Shown here piece after piece: positions 23,301 to 30,101 of a DNA stretch of 37,206 nucleotides. The notes beneath the pieces were generated by a model. The model was not told the DNA's origin. It worked only from the letters and a program-made list of their open reading frames with translations, and did not search any database. The stretch's first letter is position 1, and each line of letters starts with the position of its first letter. Position numbers and translations under genes: made by a program. The stretch lies in assembly GCA_002699585.1 (NCBI GenBank), contig PABP01000037.1, positions 1 to 37,206 of the forward strand, written 5' to 3'. The DNA comes from Anaerolineaceae bacterium (lineage in GTDB: Bacteria > Chloroflexota > Anaerolineae > Aggregatilineales > Phototrophicaceae).

Positions 23301-24412
23301 TTAGAAATACAGGCGGTTGGGTCTTTGACGAAGCTGAACACCGTTACACTATTGCACTCATTGCATTGCAAAAGCAGGAACCTAAACTTGAAACAGAATT
23401 ACCAATGCGCGGTCCATATCGCAATATGGAACGCTATGTAACGGGTATACAGCGCGAACCGCTACACTTTAAACTAAAAGACGTATTAAGTTGGACGGAC
23501 ACAGCGGCCCTTCCCTTGCTGCCAGATGAAGAGGCGGCAGAAGCGTTTAGTCAAATGCGTCAATCACCGAATTTGCATAAAGAAGACACCGATGACTGGC
23601 AAGCACTACCATATGCTGAGCTACACGCCACAAACGATAAGAAATATATGGAATTGGTAGAGACCCCTGAATCAGGGTGGCTACCTGTATTTAAGGGAGC
23701 CACCTTCGAAATCTGGGAACCGGATAATGGTGTGTACTATGCTTGGGCAAAGCCAGGCATCATGCTGAGTCATCTTCAAGCGAAACGGGAACGTGCCAAT
23801 CGCAACTCCCGCTCTGCTTTCTCTAAGTTTGATGAAGTCTGGGCAAAGGACGAAAGCACGTTACCCTGTTTCTATCCTCGAATCGCGTTTCGTGACGTAT
23901 CACGAGCAACAGATACAAGAACTACAAGGGCTGCGCTATTGCCTCCGGGCGTGGTCGCTCAAAACACCGCGCCGGTACTTGTATGGCCTAGAGGTGACCA
24001 AAAAGACGAAGCCTATTTGTTAGGAGTCCTTTGTTCCATCCCGCTTGATTGGTATTCGCGCTGCTTTGTGGAAATCCACATGAATTTCCATATCTTCAAC
24101 GCCTTGCCCATTCCAAGGCCCGAACGATCAAATCCACTATGGCAACGCACAGTTGAGCTATCTGGACGCCTCGCTGCAGTCGATGATCGGTATGCTGTAT
24201 GGGCAGAGGCCGTTGGCGTGGAGTTCGGCCCACTTGATCGGGATGCGAAAGACGGCATGATATATGAACTGGATGCAGTCGTGGCACACCTCTATGGTCT
24301 CAGCAGTTCCCAGTTAACCCATATTTTCGAGACTTTTCATGAAGGCTGGGACTATCGACCACGACTGACCGCTGTACTGAGTCACTACGACCGCTGGAGC
24401 AGCCAATTATGA
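20384..24412 (+). CDS. Large Eco57I-type N6-adenine DNA methyltransferase (defence-like)
   Basis: 1342 aa from the ATG at 20384; a TTG at 20363 adds seven residues. The gamma-class adenine methylase core is clear: SAM-binding motif I DIAMGSGHFLVAA (residues 589-601) and catalytic NPPW (845-848) in FDVILGNPPW. KSTGSYYTKHFAVEHLLDQA before motif I is typical of Eco57I/PglX-like enzymes. The first 500 residues are a long family-specific region (RSAWLSRLGGRPVPLLLVAL, LFRLLFIAYAEDKNLLPY, PYNGGLFASNP, VREFGTIYEGLL) without a certain nuclease motif. The C-terminal region may recognise the target sequence. Its stop overlaps the helicase start (ATGA), so the two are translated together. Comparable enzymes work in BREX (PglX) and DISARM (DrmMI), but neither system's other hallmark genes are here. 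Confidence 0.85.
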   Translation: MTFLQDSGLRPFSLSQDNVFKAIGLALGEGAYGLEVAVVRSDNRPTATDMRSAWLSRLGGRPVPLLLVALYNDDKLASICGPAGQSPPVYHDLQSDQVERICLTALQEPNRHRVFSLLQDTLPEIGSPIPGLVNEGLLATHELENGVPLREDWHDAVHRSKKLLSQRGQPLLRSLGYEIRNVSGPVSVLVSQDTKVAIGLFLDRSESIDLPNERFSNLSPIAYALARADKERLPYVVVMLDGVVRLYPVQAGVGVGQRGRTETYVQLHLDLLSDDTSGYLWLLFSAGSLLPKGTFEQILSDSANYSADLGSRLRERIYSDVIPQLAQSIAQAREMEDPTKFQLDETYQMALTLLFRLLFIAYAEDKNLLPYKTNQAYKSRSLNQRSQELLRMEQENIPFDEWDTMWREIQNLFDAIDKGHHAWGIPPYNGGLFASNPESAPIGAALRSIKLTDQQFGPVLRDLLIEDSPDGIRGSVDFRSLSVREFGTIYEGLLQSELSVAQTDLGLNADGLYVPVQNEKNIVVKQGYIYLHNASGARKSTGSYYTKHFAVEHLLDQALEPALDDHLSRLDILDDRAAGEAFFDFRVADIAMGSGHFLVAAIDRIERRFATYLAERALIEVTDELTRLRERAKDVIEDYGGRLEIEDTLLLRRQIARRCIYGVDVNPMAVDLSRLSIWIHTFVPGLPLSLLDYNLVCGNSLVGIATLEEAHDLLTTESAPLFSFSAKGLLGDAKKHLAKIGELADADASEIERAREAYAEAQEALDGQAALFDILTASRLDKDLQHRIALGEPVNWLAKLSSITSSDAYQNAKVLLEAIHPFHFPIAFPQVFLRKRSGFDVILGNPPWKEATLEEDRFWARYIPGLHSMHQGEQESLRIEWRNKRQDLVMQYDQELAEIELLRRVLVTGPFAGMGTGDPDLYKGFVWRFWDLIHRPEGYIGIVMPRSVFATKGASDFRKAVFETGIFTDLTFFRNTGGWVFDEAEHRYTIALIALQKQEPKLETELPMRGPYRNMERYVTGIQREPLHFKLKDVLSWTDTAALPLLPDEEAAEAFSQMRQSPNLHKEDTDDWQALPYAELHATNDKKYMELVETPESGWLPVFKGATFEIWEPDNGVYYAWAKPGIMLSHLQAKRERANRNSRSAFSKFDEVWAKDESTLPCFYPRIAFRDVSRATDTRTTRAALLPPGVVAQNTAPVLVWPRGDQKDEAYLLGVLCSIPLDWYSRCFVEIHMNFHIFNALPIPRPERSNPLWQRTVELSGRLAAVDDRYAVWAEAVGVEFGPLDRDAKDGMIYELDAVVAHLYGLSSSQLTHIFETFHEGWDYRPRLTAVLSHYDRWSSQL

Positions 24413-27400
24413 TGATGGATTTTGACCGGCCCTTATTTGCAGACAACCGCGATGGACGATCAATGCTTGCCGCGTTGCGTGGACATCTGGATTGGCTGGC
24501 AAATACCTATAAAGACCCGGTATCAGTAGACATCGCAACGGGTTATTTTAACCCGGCGGGTTTTGCGATGATTGCCGAAGAACTCCTGAGAACAGACAAG
24601 GTACGGCTACTGCTTGGTGCTGAACCAACCACACCGCCTAAGCAGTCTTTTCCCAAGCCGGGTGAAAAACGCGGCAAAGCCTATGATGTGCAGCGCATTG
24701 ACCAGGCATTACAGGACACAGAAGAAGGTTTGAAGGAAGACCGCGATATATTGGGTTTCTCCCCTGAAGTAGATCAGACCATTCATAAATTACTGGACTT
24801 CTTAGAGTCCGGTAAGGTTGAGGTCAGACGCTACAGTCATGGTTTCCTGCATGGTAAAGCATTCTTGTTCATCGGTGGTGATGGCAGAAATGAAGGCGTC
24901 ATCTCCGGTTCTTCAAACTTCACCGCAGCCGGACTATACAGTAACCGGGAGCTTAATCTCGGTCACTATGACCCGCGTGTAGTCAACCAGGTTGCGGACT
25001 GGTTTCAGGATATGTGGGATGAGTCTGAACCCTATGATCTGGCAGAAATCTATGAAGCGAGATTTAGAGAATATTCGCCATATCTGATTTACCTACGGGT
25101 ATTGTACGAACTATACGGTGAGGAAATACGTCAGGAAGCCGAACAGAAGCATCAACTTCAGCTTACAACCTTCCAGAATGACGGACTATTTCGTGCAGAA
25201 CGCATCCTTGATCAGTATAACGGGGTCATCATTGCTGACGGTGTAGGTCTGGGTAAGACATTTATCGGCGGCGCACTGATTGAGCAAACCATTCGTGAGC
25301 AGCGGCAGCGGGTATTGCTCATTGCACCTGCTGTACTGCGTGATGGTGCCTGGACCTGGTTCAGGCACGAATATAACCTGCAATTTGAGGTTCTCTCCTA
25401 TCAGGAATTTGAAAATCTTCCGGAGTTTGGTGGGCATGGTACAACCCATCTCTGGTTTGATCCTAATGAATATACGACAGTAATTATCGATGAAGCTCAT
25501 GCCTTCCGGAATCCGGATACCAACCGAGCGCGGGCACTTCGGCGTATGTTACAAGGTTCTCCCCCTAAAAAGCTCGTATTGATGACCGCAACGCCGGTAA
25601 ATAACTCCCTCTGGGACCTGTTTAACATGCTGTCTTACTTTGTTGGGCACGATGCGGCATTCGCCCATCAGGGCATTCGTTCTTTGCGTCAGCGTTTTCA
25701 TGATGCTGTATCAGAAGACCCATTTGACCTGCGTCCGGACATGTTATTTGATGTCTTGGATGCAACCACTGTAAGGCGTACACGGCATTTCGTGAAGCGT
25801 TACTATCCCAATGAACAGGTTCCTGGCCTGAATGGAGTTATTCGTTTTCCTGACCCCCATGTCATGCAAGTGGAATATAGCTTAGATAATGTATTGCCGG
25901 GATTTTTTGACGAATTTGCTCAGGCACTGGCTCCAGAAGAAGGCGAGCCTCTTCTAACCTTGGCACGTTATTGGCCGTCTCGCTATAAGTATCGGCCTGA
26001 TCCGGAAGACCAGCAACGTGAGGCTGCATTAGTGGGCCTCCTGCGGTCTGGTCTCCTTAAGCGATTCGAGTCATCAGTTCATGCTTTTGCAAACACTGCT
26101 GCGCGTATGGCTCAGTCACATGATGCGTTTCTTGCTGCAATGGATCGTGGCTTCATCCCTACCCCGCAAGCAATTCTTGAATGGGGAGAAACTGATAATG
26201 ATGAAGTCTTCGATGAGTTATTGCTTGAAACAGATTCAGAACCAATTACTCTCTACGATGCGGATACACTACGTCGCGATGTACAAAGAGATCGTGATCT
26301 TCTCCGGCAATTTGCTAACACCGCGTCTGGCATCACTCAAGATCAAGACCCCAAGCTTCACCAACTTGTTGATGAATTGGTAGAAATTGCTTCTCAAGCC
26401 GAAACAGAAGGTTTGGATGCTGAAGATAGGTGCAATAAACGAAAAGTCATTATTTTTTCGTATTTTTCAGACACAGTTGGTTGGCTTGAAAAACATCTGT
26501 TTGCTGCGATACAGTCAGATCCACGTCTGTCTGCCTTTGCGGACCGTGCTGTATCAGTGTCTTCCAGCTCCCCACAGCACTCTATAAGTCGGGAAGATGC
26601 GGTATTTGGATTCGCACCGGTATCTACTCGTGCTCCAGCCAGTAAACGAGATAATCGGTTCGATATTTTGATTACGACAGATGTTTTGGCTGAGGGAGAA
26701 AATCTGCAACAGTGTCGCCACATAATTAACTATGATTTGCCCTGGAATCCAATGCGCTTGGTACAGCGCAACGGGCGTATAGATCGTATTGGAAGCCCAC
26801 ACAGAGACGTCTATATTCGCTGTTTCTTCCCTGATCGAGAGTTAGACGCGCTCTTAACACTTGAAGAACGTATCCGGATGAAGCTAGCACAGGCTGCTGC
26901 ATCCATAGGTGTTGAGAGTGAAGTTATTCCTGATGGAGCAGTTAGTAACCATGTATTTACTGAAACTCGTGAGCAAATCCAGGCTCTCCAGCGGGAAGAC
27001 GCTGAAATCCTAATATCCGGTGGCGAAGAGCCAAATGCCTTTTCTGGTGAAGAATATCGTCAGGAATTACGACACGGTCTGCTTAACTACCGTGATGAAA
27101 TAACGTCCCTCCCTTGGGCAGCAGGCTCAGGCTTTATAGGACTGGAAAAGGGCCATTTCTTCTGTGCCAAGATAGGTGAGCATGTCTACCTACGGTTTGT
27201 CCCCTTCAATGAAAATGCAATCATCAGCGATCTGCTGGGTTGCCTTCGCATGGTGACTTGTGCGGAATCCACACAACGGCACATGCCTGATGAATTGCGA
27301 AATAGTGCCTATAACGCATGGAGTAAGGCACGAAATGATATTTATGATGAGTGGGGTTTCTCCACTGATCCGGCAAATCTACAACCGCGTGTACGCCCAT

Positions 27401-27690
27401 TGCTCAGGGAGGCAGCGCAGCATCTCCGTAGCTATCCTCCCGAAATTAACCAACCTGAACTGATTGCTGTCCTTGATGCACTTGAAGCACCACTTGAACG
27501 TCGGATAGAAAAGCAATTCCGTGAAATTATGAAACAAGATGATATTGGCAATTACCCGATGTCTGCCAGAATTGTTGAAAAGGTACAAGAACTGGGGTTG
27601 CAACCATTTGAACCTCCTCAACCGTTACCACCTATTGACGAAGAAGAGATCCAGTTAATCGTATGGATGGCTGTTGATAGTTATCCTTGA
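24409..27690 (+). CDS. PLD-SNF2 fusion helicase (defence-like)
   Basis: 1093 aa. The N-terminal 230 residues form a phospholipase D-like nuclease module: HGKAFLF (His148, Lys150) and SGSSNFTAAGL about 20 residues later are the HKD-type signature. An SF2/SNF2 helicase follows: Walker A GVGLGKT (278-284), motif II DEAH (361-364), motif III LMTATPVNN, motif V TTDVLAEGENLQ, and motif VI QRNGRIDRIG (from 786). It would translocate on DNA and possibly cut it. The start overlaps the methylase stop by 4 nt. The PLD-helicase fusion beside a large methylase is reminiscent of DISARM DrmC/DrmD functions merged in one chain. The remaining C-terminal 250 residues are family-specific. Confidence 0.85.
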   Translation: MMMDFDRPLFADNRDGRSMLAALRGHLDWLANTYKDPVSVDIATGYFNPAGFAMIAEELLRTDKVRLLLGAEPTTPPKQSFPKPGEKRGKAYDVQRIDQALQDTEEGLKEDRDILGFSPEVDQTIHKLLDFLESGKVEVRRYSHGFLHGKAFLFIGGDGRNEGVISGSSNFTAAGLYSNRELNLGHYDPRVVNQVADWFQDMWDESEPYDLAEIYEARFREYSPYLIYLRVLYELYGEEIRQEAEQKHQLQLTTFQNDGLFRAERILDQYNGVIIADGVGLGKTFIGGALIEQTIREQRQRVLLIAPAVLRDGAWTWFRHEYNLQFEVLSYQEFENLPEFGGHGTTHLWFDPNEYTTVIIDEAHAFRNPDTNRARALRRMLQGSPPKKLVLMTATPVNNSLWDLFNMLSYFVGHDAAFAHQGIRSLRQRFHDAVSEDPFDLRPDMLFDVLDATTVRRTRHFVKRYYPNEQVPGLNGVIRFPDPHVMQVEYSLDNVLPGFFDEFAQALAPEEGEPLLTLARYWPSRYKYRPDPEDQQREAALVGLLRSGLLKRFESSVHAFANTAARMAQSHDAFLAAMDRGFIPTPQAILEWGETDNDEVFDELLLETDSEPITLYDADTLRRDVQRDRDLLRQFANTASGITQDQDPKLHQLVDELVEIASQAETEGLDAEDRCNKRKVIIFSYFSDTVGWLEKHLFAAIQSDPRLSAFADRAVSVSSSSPQHSISREDAVFGFAPVSTRAPASKRDNRFDILITTDVLAEGENLQQCRHIINYDLPWNPMRLVQRNGRIDRIGSPHRDVYIRCFFPDRELDALLTLEERIRMKLAQAAASIGVESEVIPDGAVSNHVFTETREQIQALQREDAEILISGGEEPNAFSGEEYRQELRHGLLNYRDEITSLPWAAGSGFIGLEKGHFFCAKIGEHVYLRFVPFNENAIISDLLGCLRMVTCAESTQRHMPDELRNSAYNAWSKARNDIYDEWGFSTDPANLQPRVRPLLREAAQHLRSYPPEINQPELIAVLDALEAPLERRIEKQFREIMKQDDIGNYPMSARIVEKVQELGLQPFEPPQPLPPIDEEEIQLIVWMAVDSYP

Positions 27691-27745
27691 GACAAAATGT
27701 ATAAGCCAAATTGCTCAGTATTTGAAAGACAAAAGGTACGCTGTC

Positions 27746-28735
27746 ATGAACACACATCTGGGCCGACTGGAAAAAGTCAGCCTCCGCAACGTCTGGACAG
27801 GCGAGCAGACCGACTTCTCACCCTGGCTGGCACAGGAAGACAATCTTGCCCTGCTGGCCGATACCATCGGGCTGGAACTGGAACTGGAATCGACCGAGAA
27901 GAATGTCGGCCCCTTCCGGGCAGATATTGTCTGCACCGATACAGCGACCGATACATGGGTATTAATAGAGAACCAGTTGGAACGGACTGACCATAACCAT
28001 CTTGGCCAGCTTATGACCTATGCGGCAGGCCTCAATGCTGTTTCTATCGTCTGGATTGCGGAGCGCTTCACCGAAGAACACCGGGCTGCACTGGACTGGC
28101 TTAACGAGATTACCGACAACAGCGTTAATTTTTTTGGCCTGGAGATAGAACTCTGGCGTATAGCTGACTCCCCTATTGCCCCCAAATTCAATGTTATCAG
28201 CAAGCCCAATGACTGGACGAAGACCGTAGCTGCTGCCCGAAAGGAAAGCAGTGGGGACATCACCCCGGTTAAACAGATGCAGTTGGAATTCTGGCAGGGT
28301 TTCATCGAGGAGCTGGAAAATCACAACAGCATCATCCGGGTACGCAAGCCCCGTCCCCAGCACTGGATGAACTTCTCCATCGGTCGCAGTGAATTCCGAA
28401 TGTCAGCAGACATGAACACACGGGAGAAGCGCATCGGTGCCCAGGTCACTACACTCGGCCCGGATGCCAAGCCCCATTTCCACCTGCTCCAGGAAGATAA
28501 AGAGGCCATAGAAGCAGAATTCGGACATGCTCTAGTTTGGCGCGAGGCCAGTAAATATGGCATCATTGCCATCCGTAATCGAGAGCTAGACCCCAATGAT
28601 CGCATGAACTGGCCAGCGCAGCATCGCTGGATGCGCGAGACGCTGGAACGGTTACACGAAGTGTTCTCACCACGCATCAAACTGCTGGACGCAGGTGATT
28701 ATATTGACCAGGAGGATGAGGATAGCCTCACATAG
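27746..28735 (+). CDS. DUF4268 protein with PD-(D/E)XK-like N-terminus
   Basis: 329 aa from the ATG at 27746, which has AAAGG upstream; the frame opens earlier inside the helicase gene, but those starts are poorer. The N-terminal half resembles a RecB-like PD-(D/E)XK nuclease: Asp60 in FRADIVC, then Glu75 in LIENQLE with Gln77 in place of the usual Lys, then GQLMTYAAG (Gln88, Tyr92), the QxxxY helix motif. The C-terminal half (WQGFIEELENHN to the end) matches the DUF4268 type. It is 55 bp after the helicase in the same direction, so probably the third gene of the module, perhaps the cutting component or a sensor. Its base composition is closer to the backbone than that of its neighbours. Confidence 0.75.
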   Translation: MNTHLGRLEKVSLRNVWTGEQTDFSPWLAQEDNLALLADTIGLELELESTEKNVGPFRADIVCTDTATDTWVLIENQLERTDHNHLGQLMTYAAGLNAVSIVWIAERFTEEHRAALDWLNEITDNSVNFFGLEIELWRIADSPIAPKFNVISKPNDWTKTVAAARKESSGDITPVKQMQLEFWQGFIEELENHNSIIRVRKPRPQHWMNFSIGRSEFRMSADMNTREKRIGAQVTTLGPDAKPHFHLLQEDKEAIEAEFGHALVWREASKYGIIAIRNRELDPNDRMNWPAQHRWMRETLERLHEVFSPRIKLLDAGDYIDQEDEDSLT

Positions 28736-28816
28736 GTATTAACCGGTGTTCACATAGCTCAGTATATTGAATAGCTAAATGAAAGAGCGTAGGGTGTGTA
28801 ACATGGAGGCAAGATA

Positions 28817-29326
28817 ATGATACACATCCTAATATTATGCATTCTCTTCATCACTCTGCCAGTCGTTAGTTTAGCAGCAGAATTTCGCAGTAAAAATTGC
28901 CCTTTTGTGGCATTTATTCCTGATAGTCTGGGGACGTTGGAAATAGGTGAATCCTCAAATGAAGCTGCATTTGGCTTGATAAGAGGCAAGGATGTTAGCA
29001 TTGACATTGCATGTGGCATCAATTTCCTTCATACACCAATTCCCGAAGATGCAGAAATCGAACGAAGAAAGGTAATCAGCAACTTTGATCTGCTGGACTA
29101 CCCGCAAGAGTTGCTTAATTTTCAATATGTCAGAAAAGCAAGTTATGCGCTTGTTTTCTATTCCGCATTGGAAAAAACTGAACCTGAACGCATTGCTCTA
29201 GTGGTGAACGGTTATAGTGACCCTGCACTGTTGACGATGGTGATTATTGTCGCACCTAGTGTGTCAGAGTCAGTGCGTGACCAAATAGACGAAGTACTAA
29301 AATCGATTTCCTGGAAAGTGGTTTAA
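28817..29326 (+). CDS. Exported protein of unknown function
   Basis: 169 aa with a good GGAGG ribosome site. A classical signal peptide is visible: a hydrophobic stretch (IHILILCILFITLPVVSLA) ending in AA before EFRS. The mature part is about 150 residues with two Cys (KNCPF and IACGI) that could form a disulfide, and no recognised domain; the end (VIIVAPSVSESVRDQIDEVL) looks like a small alpha/beta fold. It lies 81 bp after the DUF4268 gene within the AT-rich cargo and before a terminator. It could be unrelated cargo, because an exported protein has no obvious role in a cytoplasmic restriction module. Confidence 0.65.
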   Translation: MIHILILCILFITLPVVSLAAEFRSKNCPFVAFIPDSLGTLEIGESSNEAAFGLIRGKDVSIDIACGINFLHTPIPEDAEIERRKVISNFDLLDYPQELLNFQYVRKASYALVFYSALEKTEPERIALVVNGYSDPALLTMVIIVAPSVSESVRDQIDEVLKSISWKVV

Positions 29327-29341
29327 GTAAAGAACATCATA

Positions 29342-29477
29342 TCTCCTGAAAACGGAGGTTTTTGACAGACCTCCCCTTCTTTCTCTTTTCACCCGCACTG
29401 CCCTCTCCTGAATCTCCCAAAACTATCTCTTGAAACCAGCCCTCGCAAAAGCTATGGTTCAGATGAGTTTTCGGAGA
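29342..29477. promoter_or_regulatory. res-like repeats upstream of the resolvase
   Basis: Variants of one 12-mer recur: TCTCCTGAAAAC (29342-29353), TCTCCTGAA (29404-29412), TCTCCCAAAACT (29413-29424), TCTCTTGAAAC (29426-29436), and the inverted AGTTTTCGGAGA (29466-29477), which matches the third at 11 of 12 positions. Serine resolvases bind inverted subsites just upstream of their gene, so this is a good res-site candidate for plasmid dimer resolution. Confidence 0.5.
29354..29394 (+). terminator. Hairpin and T-rich tail after the exported-protein gene
   Basis: The stem GGAGGT/ACCTCC (29354-29359 and 29369-29374) is followed by a pyrimidine tract ending TTCTCTTTTCACCC (29381-29394), another copy of the recurring T-rich/CACC motif. 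Confidence 0.6.
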
Positions 29478-29493
29478 GTGAAGGAGAATCATC

Positions 29494-30060
29494 ATGCTGG
29501 TCGGCTACGCACGGGTATCCACCCAGGATCAAGACCCTGCCCTGCAACTGGACGCGCTCAACAAAGCAGGGTGCGAACGCATCTTCACCGAGAAGGCATC
29601 CGGCGCCCAGCGAGAACGCCCGCAGCTCCAGGCCGCGCTGGATTATATGCGCCCAGGTGACACGCTGGTGGTCTGGAAGCTGGATCGCCTTGCCCGTTCT
29701 CTCAAGCAGCTTATCGAGACCATAGAACGGCTTGAAGTCCATCAAAAGGGCTTTCGTTCGCTGACTGAATCACTGGATACCACCACTTCCGGCGGCAAGC
29801 TGGTCTTCCATATTTTCGGGGCATTAGCCGAGTTCGAGCGAGCCATCATCCAGGAACGTACCAAGGCCGGGCTGGCGGCAGCCCGCGCACGCGGCAGAAC
29901 GGGCGGCAGGCCCCCTGCCCTGTCCGATGAAGACCTGGCCGAAGCCAAGGCGCTGCTCCGCGATCCTGACATCACCGTTGAGAAAGTCGCCAAGCGGCTG
30001 GGCGTTTCACCGTCAACGCTGTATAGGCATTTGCCAGGCGGACGAGGTGGAGTTAATTGA
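29494..30060 (+). CDS. Serine recombinase (Tn3-type resolvase/invertase family)
   Basis: 188 aa. Small serine recombinase with catalytic Ser9 in YARVSTQDQD, the GAQRERPQLQ region, the Arg-rich active-site block GDTLVVWKLDRLARSL, the dimer helix AEFERAIIQERTKAGLAAAR, and a C-terminal HTH (ITVEKVAKRLGVSPSTLYRH). GGRPP links the catalytic and DNA-binding parts. It resolves plasmid multimers or inverts segments, probably acting on the repeats just upstream. The ribosome site GGAG lies 8 nt before the ATG. The gene's backbone-like base composition contrasts with AT-rich cargo on both sides. No transposase or terminal inverted repeats of a Tn3 transposon were seen. Confidence 0.9.
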   Translation: MLVGYARVSTQDQDPALQLDALNKAGCERIFTEKASGAQRERPQLQAALDYMRPGDTLVVWKLDRLARSLKQLIETIERLEVHQKGFRSLTESLDTTTSGGKLVFHIFGALAEFERAIIQERTKAGLAAARARGRTGGRPPALSDEDLAEAKALLRDPDITVEKVAKRLGVSPSTLYRHLPGGRGGVN

Positions 30061-30101
30061 CAATAGTGCAACTATCAAATCAGGCAAAAGACAGTCTTAT
30101 A

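Noticed and set aside
20384-28735. Classification as DISARM or BREX
   Set aside because: The methylase and helicase resemble their parts, but DrmA, DrmB, PglZ and BrxC homologues are absent, so naming it as either would be unsupported.
29494-30060. Complete Tn3-type transposon around the resolvase
   Set aside because: No tnpA-like gene and no matching terminal inverted repeats were seen; a plasmid-borne resolvase is simpler.
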